The notes under the pieces are model-generated. The model was not told the DNA's origin, searched no databases, and saw only the letters and a program-made list of their open reading frames with translations. Below are positions 27,887-41,994 of a DNA stretch of 64,000 nt, in pieces; the first letter of the stretch is position 1, and every line of letters starts with the position of its first letter. The DNA is from CAVVDY01 sp963819645 (GTDB taxonomy: Bacteria; Acidobacteriota; Terriglobia; Terriglobales; Acidobacteriaceae). The position numbers were made by a program, and so were the translations under genes. Where the stretch lies: positions 1 through 64,000 of the forward strand of contig CAWFWZ010000001.1 in NCBI GenBank assembly GCA_963819645.1, written 5' to 3'.

Positions 27887-28726
27887 ATGCCATCCGTGCG
27901 TCTTTTGTTTGTCGACGATGAGCCCGGAATACTCCTTACGTTGTCCGCCATTCTGGGGAAGAAAGGTTTTGAGGTTACGACAGCTCCGTCCGTTCCGGCA
28001 GCATTAAGGCTAATCAACTCAGATAAATTCGACGTCCTCATCTCCGACTTGAATATCGGTGAGCCGGGCGACGGTTTCACCGTAGTGAGCGCGATGCGCC
28101 GCGTGCAGCCTGAGGCTGCAACCTTTATCTTGACGGGCTATCCGGATTTCGAATCGGCGCTTCTCGCAATTCGTAATCAAGTTGACGACTATTTCACCAA
28201 GCCTGCAGATGTAACTTCTTTGGTGGAGACCATCACAAAGAGGATCAGCACCCCGAAGCTCGCTCTACGCGATCGTCCATACAAGCGCCTACACAACGTT
28301 CTGCTGGATAATGCACAGGATATCTGCGACCACTGGCTGGACGCAGCGACTCACGACCCGGAGCTAGCAGCAGTTCCTTTGTCTGATGAAGAGAGAACCG
28401 ACCATCTTCCTTCGATGCTGGAAGAAATGATAGAGCGGCTTAAGCGTGGCGCGGACGCGGGCAGCAATGTTGCCACGACCGCTGCACAAAGGCATGGAGA
28501 ATTGCGCTGCCAGCAAGGCTACTCAATCCCCCAACTCGTTACAGAAACCAGGATTCTACAGCGCACCATCGCCGCAACAGTTCAGGCGAATCTCCTGGGG
28601 GTAGATGTGAGTTCGCTTGTGCCCGATTTGGTCGAGGTCGGCGAGAGTCTTGCTCATCTCCTCGAAGTTTCAATCCGAGCCCACCAGGCCGAATCGTCAA
28701 GGCTTTCTAAGGTCGATGTTCGTTAG
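27887..28726 (+). CDS. Response regulator: receiver domain plus RsbRD-N-like domain
   Basis: Residues 1-120 are a receiver domain: acid pair D10-D11 (FVDDEPG), phosphoacceptor D54 (LISDLNIGE), T83 (ILTGYPD) and K105 (FTKPAD). Residues 130-270 are a helical domain (ICDHWLDAATHDPEL, AAQRHGELRCQQGYSIPQLVTETR) like the RsbRD N-terminal domain found in stressosome and kinase sensor proteins. No DNA-binding domain is seen, so output is probably by protein contact. No histidine kinase gene is adjacent. It starts with ATG 27887 after a weak AGGGG. Confidence 0.8.
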   Translation: MPSVRLLFVDDEPGILLTLSAILGKKGFEVTTAPSVPAALRLINSDKFDVLISDLNIGEPGDGFTVVSAMRRVQPEAATFILTGYPDFESALLAIRNQVDDYFTKPADVTSLVETITKRISTPKLALRDRPYKRLHNVLLDNAQDICDHWLDAATHDPELAAVPLSDEERTDHLPSMLEEMIERLKRGADAGSNVATTAAQRHGELRCQQGYSIPQLVTETRILQRTIAATVQANLLGVDVSSLVPDLVEVGESLAHLLEVSIRAHQAESSRLSKVDVR

Positions 28727-29033
28727 AACTTCGATTCAATGCGATGAATCTACACATTCCCTCGCCGGTTGGAATGAATGGGGGAGAAGGTCGGGTGGAA
28801 GCCCTCGCCTTCAGGCGATGGGACTGCGTCATCGCCCGAACGATGGGCTTTTAGCCCTGGTTAGGCCGGCGCTAAAGCGCATCCTTATATACGAACCATA
28901 TTCCCCCCACATAAATGTGGGGGCTTCCACCCTTGAATCCAAACCACTCCGCCAGCGGAAAGCCCTTCGAGGCAACCGAATGTCCGACTGGCATCCCGTA
29001 CCTCGTGACCATCGTCCGGGGCCACCCCGGGAT
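28727..29033. other. Hairpin-rich gap between convergent genes
   Basis: Contains CGCCTTCAGGCG (about 28807), GGGCTTTTAGCCC (about 28845) and a strong CCCCCACAT-AA-ATGTGGGGG stem at 28904-28923. These probably separate the convergent response-regulator and peptidase transcripts. No gene. Confidence 0.55.
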
Positions 29034-31004
29034 TTATCGTTCCGCGCTCGCGGCTGTTCCCGCTTCCCCCTTCAAATACTTGTCGAACCACGCAACTGTT
29101 CGCTTCAGCGCGTCGATCTGGTTTTCGCGTTTGGCGAAGCCGTGACCTTCAGCAGGATAGTAGTGGGCGTCCACCGTGCGTCCTTCTTTCTTCAGAATCT
29201 CTACTACCTGCTCGGCTTCTTCCTTCGGCACGCGAATATCGTTCTCGCCTTGCAACACCAGCAGCGGCGCTTTCTCATTGCGGATGTACTTGATCGGCGA
29301 CGCCGCTTCGAAATACGGCGCGGTCTTTTTCTGGATCGCCCATCAGCGTTTTCTCGTACTGCTGCAACATGGGATCTTCGTGTTGCAACATGGTGTACCA
29401 GTCGATGATGCCGTACTCCTCCACCCCCGCGGCCCAAACGTCAGGCGTCTTGCCGACGGCCATCAGGGTCATGTATCCGCCGTAGGAGCCGCCGGTGATG
29501 CCGATCTTCTTCGCGTCGACGTAGCCGGTGTCGATGAGGAACTTCGTGGCATAGACCTCATCCTGCAAATCGCCGCCGCCGAGGTCCTGATAGTTCGCCT
29601 TCTGAAACTCGAGCCCATAACCGGTCGAGCCGCGCACATTCGGCGCGATGCAGACGTAGCCGCGAGAGGCCAGTGCCGCAGCCGTCGCTCCAAAGCTGGC
29701 GACCGTCTGGCCCGTCGGACCGCCGTGTGGCAGAACCACTGCCGGATTCGAACCGTCGCGCTTCAGGTTGTAGGGCATCCACAGCAAGGCGCTGATCATC
29801 TTGCCCGTCGAAGCTCTTATAGCGAGACAACTTGTCCCGCGGGAAGATCGTTCGGGTTGAGTCCTGCTACAGCCGAATAGCTGAGTTGGCGCGGCTTGCC
29901 CGAGGCCAGATCGTAGACCCACAGGTCCGAAGGCCGTTGCGTATCCTGGTGGGTCAGCAGCATCGCCTTGCCGTCAGGCGAGAAAGCGCTTGGATTCCCC
30001 GCAGGCGAGGTTAGGCCGGCAGGCATCTGTACCGGCAACGATTTTCCGCTGGCGATGTCATAGAGGTACGCGGTGGTAAAGCCGTCGGCGTTGATCACGT
30101 AGGTTGCAGTCTTTCCGTCGGGCGAAAAATCGCCGGGGAACGCTTCCCATTGCGTGTCGGTGATCCACTTCTTGTCTTTGGTCGCGATATCCAACAGCGC
30201 CGCGTTGTGGTAGCCGCCTTTTTCATTCGAACTGATGAGAAGGGTTTTTCCGTCCGGCGAAACCGCCGAAACATTGACCAAAAGCTGTCCCTGGTGCGGC
30301 GTGAGCTCTTCCTGCTGGCCGGTTTTCACGTCGATGCGATAGACGCTGGCATCGGTGAAGCCGACGAAGACGCGATTCGCATAGACAAAGCGGCCGTCCG
30401 GGCTCCAGGCCGCCAGCGACCAGAGGTGGTCATTGCTCTGCTCATTGGTGAGCTTTCTCAACTGGTGCGACTTCCAGTCGATAACGGCAATATCGGTGCT
30501 GGCTGCTGTCTTAGGTTTGTAGTTACAGGCCAGCATTTTGCCGTCGGGCGAGAAGCTCGGATTGTTCTCAGATATCTCTGGAGTGTTCGTCAGATTCACG
30601 GGTGCGCCGCCATTGCTTGCGACGGCAAAGAGGTCGTAATATTCGCGACCGCCGAAGTCCTGCTCGTAGACGATCCACTTGCCGTCGGGCGACCACGTTT
30701 CCCCATATTGCCGGTCTTCCGAGACGGTCAACTGGATCGGCCAGCCACCGCTCGACGGCACCAGCCAAAGATTGTTGCGTCCCGTCATGTTGGTGGTGAA
30801 CACGATGGTCTTGCCATCCGGCGACCACGAGGGCGACGCGACCCGACGGCTGAAGAACAGGTCGTCGATCGGCACCGGCTTGGCCGACGGGTTCGACTGC
30901 GAGGCGATCGACTTGGGATCGGTCGGCTGGCGGTCGGCGGGACCGGCGGCGAAGGAAAGCGTGCAAAGGAAGGTAAGCAGAATTGAGATTCGGCAGATTC
31001 GCAT
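29034..31004 (-). CDS. S9-family prolyl oligopeptidase / dipeptidyl aminopeptidase (two apparent frameshifts)
   Basis: A signal peptide (ISILLTFLCTLSFAAG) leads to a beta-propeller of WD40-like 'SPDGK' blades (SWSPDGKTIVFTTN, SFSPDGKMLA, AFSPDGKAMLL) over about 390 residues. After a break near 29825 comes the alpha/beta hydrolase, with VVLPHGGPTG and nucleophile Ser in GGSYGGYM. A second break near 29330 leads to ENDIRVP (Asp) and EGHGF (His). Together they form the complete catalytic triad. The enzyme would be exported and cut short peptides, often after proline. Both breaks act as single extra bases; repaired length is about 655 residues, typical for the family. Confidence 0.88.
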
Positions 31005-31457
31005 TAGATGACCTCGATCATATGTCGTCCCCTACGGGACTCGGGCTTTTGTAGCATCGCCTACCCAGCACTGCGCTGCGCTGCGTGCTGGGCTAGACTA
31101 TGGCCTCCGCTTCGCGGAGTCTATTTTTGTCACTGAGCGCAACTCGGGCTGCGGATTTCCTCCCACCCTGTCCCAACCGAAGGGACAGGATGGGCACCCA
31201 CTGCGTCGGCTCCGACACCTTAAGTCTGAAACCTGAACCTGATACCTCGCACCCGACCGCCCGCGCAATCCCCGCCAACTTTTATATACTGAATGTTCTG
31301 CCGCCCGCGATTCCACGCAGATTGCATCCGTCCGGCCGGTAGGGAATCTACAACAGTAGAATTGTTAAGAAACAGGTCCCGTGAAGACCCAGATTAGCCC
31401 AAACCAAGGCTAATCTGGGCGCACGCGGCCAGGAGCTTGCCATCCTTGTCCACCGTA
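31005..31457. other. Intergenic stretch upstream of sucA with hairpins
   Basis: It contains CCAGCAC...GTGCTGG (about 31062-31090), a CTCCGC-TTCG-CGGAG hairpin (about 31109) and an element at about 31160-31205 (CCCACCCTGTCC...GGATGGGCACCCA) that recurs near 50757. It must hold the promoters of the divergent peptidase and sucA genes; I cannot place them with confidence. Confidence 0.5.
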
Positions 31458-33914
<2,457 letters not shown>

Positions 33915-34418
33915 TTTTGTCCTGATATTGCTTCATAAGTCGTAGATAAGCTACGACTCATTTCGTTTTTATCTTCAGAGAGATCCAGTTAGCTATTCCG
34001 CAGAACTTCCATGCTCAGCCTATCGGGTTCGCATGCAGAGTTCCTCAAGTTGATTCTCGCCAGCTCATGGGGTGGCGATCGGAACTAGTTCCGCTCGCTT
34101 AATACTTTCCGCTCTTATCTCTACAAATTGTATGCTGTCCACTGTCTCAACTATGTTTATCGGTTTCAATATCTCTTTATCGTAATCGCCACTCTCGATA
34201 TGGACTTTGGAAGCTGCGCTGCCAGCGTCTATACGAAAATAAATATAAGGCGTAGACAACTCTCCGCAAGTTGTTGCAAAACGGCCTCGGTAAACACATA
34301 TCGGAATGGCGACTATCGTGCATTCGCTTCGGCGGGGCAGTTCTGACTGTCGCTTCATTCGCAAACGCCCAGCTGCTCAGCGCCAACGTACGATTTTCAA
34401 TTCGAAGCGGAGAGTGCG
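33915..34418. other. Intergenic leader region of the first tandem TonB receptor
   Basis: AT-richer than its surroundings. Its last 16 bases before the start (34404-34420, GAAGCGGAGAGTGCGATGA) are identical to the leader of the second receptor at 38228, and a CTATCGTGCATTC-like block is also shared. No gene. Confidence 0.55.
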
Positions 34419-37400
34419 ATGAAAAGAAGTATCTTCAAGTTACTCACCCTGCTTGGTGCCTGCGTTGCTGTTGTCGGCCCTCTCATTTGGACAGGCCATC
34501 AGCGGCGACTTGACGGGAGTGGTGAAGGATGCGTCCGGCGCCTATGTGGCCAACTCCGACTGTCGAGGCTACAAACCTGGCCACCGGATTTAAAGCAAAA
34601 CACCAAGACCAACGCCCAGGGCGAATATCGTTTCGTCAACCTGCCGGCCGGCCACTACTCGGTGGACGGTGACAGCCGCCGGTATGAAGGGCGGCTTTCG
34701 CGACGTCGAAGTCGCGCTGAACAAGGTAGCGACCGCCAACATCACCGCCGTCGGTTGTCAGCGCCGGCACCACGGTCGAAGTCAACGAGCAGGCGGTGAC
34801 CATCGATACCACGACGCCCACCATCTCGACGACCTTCGATTCCAAGCAGGCTGCCGATCTGCCCGGTATCTGACCTCGACCGGCAGCGGCGTGCTGAACC
34901 TGTCGCTGCTCGAATGCCGGCGTGGCCACCACCGGCGGTATCGGTGCCGGTTCCGGTCCGTCGGTTGGCGGACAGCGTCCCCGCAACAACAACTTCACGG
35001 TAGAAGGCGTGGACAACAACAGCTTGTCGGTGACCGGTCCGCTCATCACGATTCCGAACGACGCGGTCGACAGCTTCACCGTTTTGCAGAACCAGTTCTC
35101 GGCGGAGTTCGGTCACTCTTCCGGTGGTCAGTTCAACCAGACCATCAAGAGCGGAACCAACCAGTTCCACGGCACGGCTTACGAGTACTTCCAGAACCGC
35201 AACCTGAACGCGATCGACTCGCAGGTTGCGCAGTCCCAGGTGCCGGCGGATCCGTTCAGCAACCCGCGTTACGACAACAACCGCTTCGGCGGCAGACTTC
35301 GGCGGACCGATCATGAAGAACAAGTTGTTCTTCTTCACCGACTGGGAGTACAACCCGGTTGGCCAGGCAGCAACTCCGTCCACCGTCTGCGCTCCGACAG
35401 CAGCCGGCTACGCGCACGTTGGCCAGCGCTGTTCCCCAGCAACAACCAGCTGCAGCAGTTGCAGAAGTACGTGCCGGCCGGCGGGCGCCAACGCCGGCAG
35501 CGTCTGCACGCTCCTCGATTCAGGTCAGACCGGGCGTTGCAAGCAATCTGTTCGACGCCGGCGCATCCAATATTCCGATCGGTCGATGTCGGCTTCACTC
35601 GGACCCAGCTACACCAACACGCTGACCACCGCGAACTCGTTCGACTGGAACATCTCGCAGAAGGACTCGTTGCGTGTCCGTTTGGCCTAGGCGAAGTTCA
35701 ACGCCTATCGACACGGCGGCCCAGTTGCCGACCTTCTGGGCGACCACGCCGCAGCGCTATCTGGGTTGCGACCCTGAGCGAGTATCACAACTTCAGCCCG
35801 CAACGTGAACAACGAGTTCCGTTTCGGCTTCAACCGCTACTCGCAGGTGTTCCCTGTGGGCAACCAGCTGTTCCCGGGACTCGGCACCTTCCCCAACCTT
35901 CAGTGTCGACGACCTGAACGGCATGCAGCTCGGCTCCTGATCGGCAACGCTCCGCAGGAGCACCATTCAGAACCTCTACCAGTTCGTGGACAACGTGAGC
36001 TGGGTGAAGGGCAAGCACAACATCCGCTTCGGCGGTGAGTTCCGCTGGATCATCAGCCCGCAGACGTTCACGCAGCGCGTGCGTGGCGACTACGAGTGGA
36101 ACGTAACCTCTGACTACCTGAACGACTTCGCTCCCAACCCGGATCAACGGCGACTTCGGCGAGCGTTCGGCCGGCAACATCGTCTACTACGGCAACAAGA
36201 AGGCCGTTCTACGGCTACGTCAACGACGAGTGGCGCATCACGCCCGACCGTCACCTTGAACCTCGGATTGCGCTATGAGTACACGGGCGAGCCGCTGGCG
36301 GCGAACCAGTGCAGCCGCTGAACGCGATTTCCAGCGTTCCGGGACTGATCACCTTCAGCGCTCCGACCACGCAGAAGACCAACTTCCTGCCGCGCGTCGG
36401 TATCGCGTGGGCGCCGACTCCGAAGACCTCGGTCAACGTCGGCTTCGCCATGGCGAACGACGTTCTCTACGACAACCTGGGCATCCTGTCGCTGCCGCCG
36501 CAGGTGCAGCAGACCTGCGACACGCAGTCGCCGTCGCAGTGCCTGACAACCCAGCTGCAACTACTCGCCCACCAACTTCCTGGCCAACGGCGGTCTGCCG
36601 CAACAGCCGGTAGCCATCACCGATCCGTCGGCTGCACGTGCAGCGCACCAGCGCTTACATCCCCAACCAGACGCTGCCGTACTCGGAGACCTGGACGGCC
36701 GGGCATTCAGCACATCTTCGCCAACAAGTACACGTTGGAAGTGCGCTACGTCGGAACCCGCGGCATTCACCTGCCGGTACAGACCCGTCTGAACGCGCAG
36801 GCACCGGTGTCAGCCTGCAGCGTACCTGCCGACGTTACCTAGCAGATCCGGGACAGGCCTCTCTGGATTCGCTGCCGCTACACGCTGGACTGGTCTGCAA
36901 CGCGGTCGGCAATCTGCGTACCCGCCTGCGAACAACGCTGGGTTCAACGGCAGCCTACGTGGTCGTCGTTCCAGCCTTACGGCTGCCTCGAACTACAACG
37001 GCCTGCAGGTGTCGTTCAAGCCGCAACTTCACCAACGGCCTGCAGTTCCAGGCGGCCTGCACCTGGAGCCACACCTTCGACAACTCGACAGCAGACGTCT
37101 TCTCGACCGTGCTGACGCCGCGTCGTCCGCAGGACTTCCAGTGCTTCGCCTGCGACTACGGCACCTCGGCTCTGGATCGCCGTCATGCGCGTAACCCTGG
37201 CTGTGCATCTACGACCTGCCGTTCTTCAAGAACAACAACTGGTTCATGAAGAACCTGGTCGGCAACTGGCAGTTCTCGCCCATCTACACCTTCCAGTCTC
37301 CTGAGTACGCGACGGTGCAGAGCAGCGTCGACACCAACCTGAACGGCGACTCGGCTCCTGATCGTGCCATCGTACAATGCAGGTGGCGTCGTGGGAACAG

Positions 37401-37800
37401 CGACGACCGTCACTCCGCTGACCAACTCAAGCGGCGCAACAGTTGCGTATCTGGCAAACAATCCGAATGCCCAGTACATCCAGGCTGGCGCGGGTGCCTT
37501 GGCAACGGATGGCACGCAACACGCTGGCAACGCCGCACATCAACAACTGGGACTTCGCGATCATGAAGCGGGTCAACATCACCGAGCGTCAGGCGCTGAA
37601 TTCCAGTTCCAGGCAACGAACATCTTCAACCATGCGCAGTACGTGCCCGGCTACATCAGCGACGTCGAGTCGTTCGGTCAGGCCAGCAGCACGGTACGCG
37701 GCGCGCTGCTTCCTGGCTCGCCGACCTTCGAATCAGTGGAATCGATGTTTTCACCAACCACCCGCGTCAGGTTGTGCTGGTACTGAAGTATCAGTTCTAA
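34419..37800 (+). pseudogene. TonB-dependent receptor, tandem copy 1 (heavily frameshifted)
   Basis: Pieced together across frames this is a receptor of about 1,100 residues: signal peptide, carboxypeptidase-like domain (AISGDLTGVVKDASGAYVAN), plug with GPSVGGQRPRNNNFTVEGVD and AEFGHSSGGQFNQTIKSGTN, then a barrel ending KYQF-stop. The first 500 bases alone need about five extra bases removed (near 34464, 34558, 34595, 34668, 34753), and shifts continue to the end. Codon 35688-35690 is TAG where copy 2 has TGG. It closely matches copy 2 (38228-41640), so the pair arose by tandem duplication. As written no full protein can be made; it is either dead or badly sequenced. Confidence 0.8.
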
Positions 37801-37823
37801 ACGCAACTGACACTGCTTCAACC

Positions 37824-37850
37824 GGGGAGCCTTCGGGCTCCCCATTTTTT
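37824..37850 (+). terminator. Rho-independent terminator of TonB receptor copy 1
   Basis: GGGGAGCC-TTCG-GGCTCCCC with a UUCG tetraloop, followed by ATTTTTT, 24 bases after the stop. An identical stem-loop ends copy 2. Confidence 0.92.
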
Positions 37851-38227
37851 GTCGCAGAGATCCTTCGCAGTTGACGCGTTTGTGGGGACTGTCGCTGATC
37901 AATCCGACGCCATTAAATTGAAGGTTTGGGCCGGGGGCGGAGCCGAGAGGAGTCCTACAACTTTAGTCGCAGTAATATCACTATGTTATGAAGCACAGCA
38001 ATGAGACATCATTTATGGATTTCTAGAGCGATTCAGCAACCCTCCTATTGAATCTCATATTTCAGGCATTGAAGCAAATTTAAGTTATTGAAAAATAAGG
38101 CACAACTTTAGAATAAAAACGGCTACTCTCGTGCATTCTCCTGCTTGGGGTTGTTCCGCCTGTAAGCCTTTGCGAGCAACCAGCTTTTAGCGCAAACGTA
38201 AGAACTATCAGCGAAGCGGAGAGTGCG
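37851..38227. other. Intergenic leader of TonB receptor copy 2
   Basis: AT-rich from about 37970 to 38110, the likely promoter region. It ends with the leader GAAGCGGAGAGTGCG shared with copy 1, whose CGGAGAG probably serves as ribosome site. No gene. Confidence 0.55.
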
Positions 38228-41200
38228 ATGAATAGAAGGATTTTCACATTACTGACCCTGCTTAGCCTCGCGCTGTTGGTGCCGGTCCTTTCTTTTGGAC
38301 AGGCAATCAGCGGCGACTTGACGGGCGTGGTAAAGGACTCGTCGGGAGCCTACGTGGCCAATGGCGAGGTAGAGATTACCAACCTGGCCACCGGATTCAA
38401 GCAAACCACCAAGACGAACTCGCAGGGCGAGTATCGTTTCGTCAACCTGCCTGCGGGCCACTACTCGGTGGACGCCTCCAGCGCCGGTATGAAGGGCGGC
38501 TATCGCGACGTCGAAGTAACGCTGAACAAAGTAGCGACTGCGAACATCACCGCAGCGGTTGTCAGCGCCGGTACAACTGTCGAAGTCAACGAACAGGCGG
38601 TGGCGATCGATACCACGACGCCCACCATCTCAACCACCTTCGACTGCCAAGCAGGCTGCCGATCAGCGGCCGATCTGACCTCGACGCGGCAGCGGCGTGT
38701 TGAACCTCTCGCTGCTCGATGCCGGCGTGGCCAGCTCGGGCGGTATCGGTGCCGGTTCCGGCCCGTCGGTTGGCGGACAGCGTCCGCGCAACAACAACTT
38801 CACGGTGGAAGGTGTGGACAACAACAGCTTGTCGGTGACCGGTCCACTCATCACCATTCCGAACGACGCGGTTGACAGCTTCACCGTGTTGCAGAACCAG
38901 TACTCGGCTGAATTCGGTCACTCTTCGGGCGGCCAGTTCAACCAGACCATCAAGAGCGGCACCAACCAGTTCCACGGCACGCGCTTACGAGTACTTCCAG
39001 AACCGCAACCTGAACGCGGAAGATTCGCTGGTCGCGCAGTCGCAGGCGCCGGGACCTTACACGCAACCCGCGCTATGACAACAACCGCTTCGGCGGCAAC
39101 TTCGGCGGCCCGATCATCAAGAACAAGTTGTTCTTCTTCACCGACTGGGAGTACAACCCGGTCGGTCAGGAAGGCAACACCTCCGACACGCTCTGCGCTC
39201 CGACCGCGCCGGTTACTCGCAGTTGTCACGCTCTGTTCCCCAACAGCACCAACCTGCAGCAGTTCGCAGAAGTATGTTCCTGCCGGTGGCGAACGCCAGC
39301 GTCTGTAGCTCCTCAGCATTCAGGTTGCTCCGGGCATGCCCTTCGAGCAACTCCGGGCAGCCTCTTCGCAGACGACTGCCGTCAACATTCCGATCGGCGA
39401 CGTAGGCTTCATCGGGCCCAGCTTCAACAACACGCTGAGCACGGCGAACTCCTTCGACTGGAACATCTCGCGAGAAGGACTCAGCTGCGTGGCCGCTTGG
39501 CGTGGGTGAAGTACAACGCCATCGACACGGCGGCCCAGTTGCCGACCTTCTGGTCCATCACGCCGCAGCGCTACTGGGTCGTGACCCTGAGCGAGTATCA
39601 CAACTTCAGCTCGCAACGTGAACAATGAGTTCCGTTTCGGCTTCAACCGTTACTCGCAGCAGTTTCCGGTCGGCAACCAGGTGTTCCCCGGTCTGGGAAC
39701 TTTCCCCAACCTGCAGGTCTATGAGTTGAACGGCGTTCAGCTTGGTCCCGATCGGCAACGCTCCGCAGGAGCACCATTCAGAACCTGTACCAGTTCGTGG
39801 ACAACGTGAGCTGGGTGAAGGGCAAGCACAACCTCCGCTTCGGCGGTGAGTTCCGCTGGATCATCAGCCCGCAGACGTTCACGCAGCGCGTGCGCGGCGA
39901 TTACGAGTGGAACTATCATGTCGGACTACCTCAACGACTTCGCTCCGAACCCGGATCAGCGGCGACTTTGGCGAGCGCTCGGCCGGCGATGCCGTCTACT
40001 ACGGCAACAAGAAGGCGTTCTACGTCTACGTCAACGATGAGTGGCGCATTACCCCGACCGTCACCTTGAACCTCGGGTCTGCGCTACGAGTACACCGGCG
40101 AGCCGCTGGCCGCAACTCAGTCTGCAGCCGTTGAATTCCATCTCCAACGTACCCGGTCTGGTTACCTTCGGGCACCGACCACGCAGAAGGCCAACTTCAT
40201 GCCGCGCGTCGGTATCGCGTGGGCCCCCGACTCCGAATACCTCGGTCAACGTCGGCTTCTCCATGGCCAACGACGTTCATCTACGACAACCTGGGCATCC
40301 TGTCGCTGCCGCCGCAGGTGCAGCAGACCAACGACACGGTGGCGCCCGGGCAGTGCCTGCGTTTCCCGTGCCCCTACACGCAACTCGAACTTCCTGGCCA
40401 ACGGCGGTTTGCCGAACTGCCCGGCGCCGATCACCGATGCCGCCACGTGCACGCGCTGTGACCAGCGCGTACATCCCCAACCAGACGCTGCCGTACTCGG
40501 AAACCTGGACGGCGGGCGTTCAGCACATCTTTGCCAACAAGTACACGTTGGAAGTGCGCTACGTCGGAACCCGCGGTATCCACCTGCCGGTGCAGACCCG
40601 TCTGAACTCGGACCTCGCCGGTTACGCCTGACGAGCTAACCTGCCGACGTTCCTGTCGGCATCCGAGCCAGGCGTACTGGATTCGCTGGGACTACCACGC
40701 TCGGCTGGTCTGAAGGCCGGTAGCGCAGACTGACCGTCTAGCTGCCGCAGCTTGCTGGGACTGGACGCTGCCGGATTCACCGCTAACGTCGTCTCGTTCC
40801 AGCCTTACGGCTGCGTCCAACTACAACGGCCTGCAGACTTCGTTCAAGCGCAACTTCACCAACGGCCTGCAGTTCCAGGCCGCCTGGACCTGGAGCCACA
40901 CCTTCGACAACTCGACGGCAGACGTCTTCTCGACGGTTCTGACGCCGCGTCGTCCGCAGAACTTCTCCTGCTTCGCCTGCGACTAGGGCACTTCGGCCTT
41001 GGATCGCCGTCATGCGCGTGACCCTGGCCGCTACCTACGACCTGCCGTTCTTCAAGAACGACAACTGGTTCATGAAGAACATCGTGGGCAACTGGCAGTT
41101 CTCGCCGATCTACACCTTCCAGTCGCCTGAGTACGCGACGGTACAGAGCAACGCCGACGCGAACCTGAACGGTGACTCGGCTCCGGATCGGGCGCGCATC

Positions 41201-41640
41201 GTCAACGCCAATGGTGTCGCCGAACACCGCCAGCTACCGTCACCGCCGCTGAAGAACTCGCACGGGGCGCAGACCGGTCGGCTACGTTGCTAGCGAACCC
41301 GAATGCCAGTACATCCAGGCCGCTGCGGGTGCCTTGGCAACGGCTCCCGCAACACGCTTGGCGAACGCCGGACATCAACAACTGGGACTTCGCGCTCATG
41401 AAGCGGGTGAACATCACCGAGCGTCAGTCGCTCGAGCTTCCAGTTCCAGGCCACCAACATCTTCAACCACGCGCAGTACGTGCCCGGCGCTGATCAGCGA
41501 CGTCGAGTCGTTCGGTCAGGCCAGCGGCACGGTTCGCGGCGCACTGTTCACCGGTTCACGGATACGTTCGACGCAGTGGAACCAGGTCTTCACCAACCAT
41601 CCGCGTCAGCGTCGTGCTGGTGATGAAGTACAGCTTCTAG
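38228..41640 (+). pseudogene. TonB-dependent receptor, tandem copy 2 (heavily frameshifted after 38640)
   Basis: The first 410 bases are clean and give a good signal peptide (TLLSLALLVPVLSFGQ) and carboxypeptidase-like domain (NGEVEITNLATGFKQTTKTN). From about 38645 the frame shifts many times. Plug (GPSVGGQRPRNNNFTVEGVD; AEFGHSSGGQFNQ) and barrel blocks (SEYHNFS, GFNRYSQQFPVGNQVFPGLG, DNVSWVKGKHNLRFGGEFRW, YTLEVRYVGTRGIHLPVQTR) match copy 1. Most differences in frame are single extra bases in one copy; at least four are in both. TAG at 40984-40986 stands where copy 1 has TAC. The likely ligand is unknown; the family often takes up plant polysaccharides or peptides. Confidence 0.8.
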
Positions 41641-41666
41641 TCATCAACTGAAGCTAGCTTAAATTC

Positions 41667-41694
41667 GGGGAGCCTTCGGGCTCCCCGATTTTTT
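41667..41694 (+). terminator. Rho-independent terminator of TonB receptor copy 2
   Basis: Same GGGGAGCC-TTCG-GGCTCCCC stem-loop as copy 1, followed by GATTTTTT, 26 bases after the stop. Confidence 0.92.
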
Positions 41695-41767
41695 GGTGCA
41701 CACTCACACATCGCGGACGCTCGCACTGTTGCAAGAGATTTCAGCGGGGTCGCGCCAGGTTTGGGTA

Positions 41768-41840
41768 TGGCTGTACCGGGTCTTCAGTTTGCCTGTACCG
41801 GAGTTTGCCTGTACCGGGCGTTAAGTCTGGCTGTACCGGG
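41768..41840. repeat. Four copies of TGGCTGTACCGGG / TGCCTGTACCGG
   Basis: Copies lie at 41768-41780, 41790-41801, 41806-41818 and 41828-41840, spaced 16-22 bases apart with variable linkers. The irregular spacing and short unit rule out CRISPR. Confidence 0.75.
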
Positions 41841-41994
41841 TGGAGCACCGCTTCAGCGGTGTATTTTGCGCCTTGCGATTGGACCCGGCTTTAGCCGCCG
41901 AGGTACTTGGAGGGACTTCTCAGCGGATTGTGAACCCCTCATCCGAGCCTCGTCGCCAGAGCAAAAGCCAAAAGCCAAAAGCGAATACCGGCTT

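Larger units (their letters stand above)
41641..41994. other. Intergenic stretch with short tandem repeats
   Basis: After the terminator it holds four copies of a TGSCTGTACCGG element (41768-41840), then a CACCGC-TTCA-GCGGTG hairpin (41846-41861). No gene. Confidence 0.6.

Noticed and set aside
30150..30986. A 278-residue plus-strand frame.
   Set aside because: It is antisense to the beta-propeller of the S9 peptidase and is produced by high GC content.
34419..41640. The extra bases first seem always to fall exactly between codons, which would suggest a decoding mechanism.
   Set aside because: When the two paralogues are used as references, several extra bases fall inside codons (for example AC[G]C GGC near 38693, A[C]GC near 39059, C[G]AG near 39472). 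The codon-boundary impression comes from free placement of gaps.
41768..41840. Possible CRISPR array.
   Set aside because: The repeat is only 12-13 bp and the linkers are 4-9 bp.
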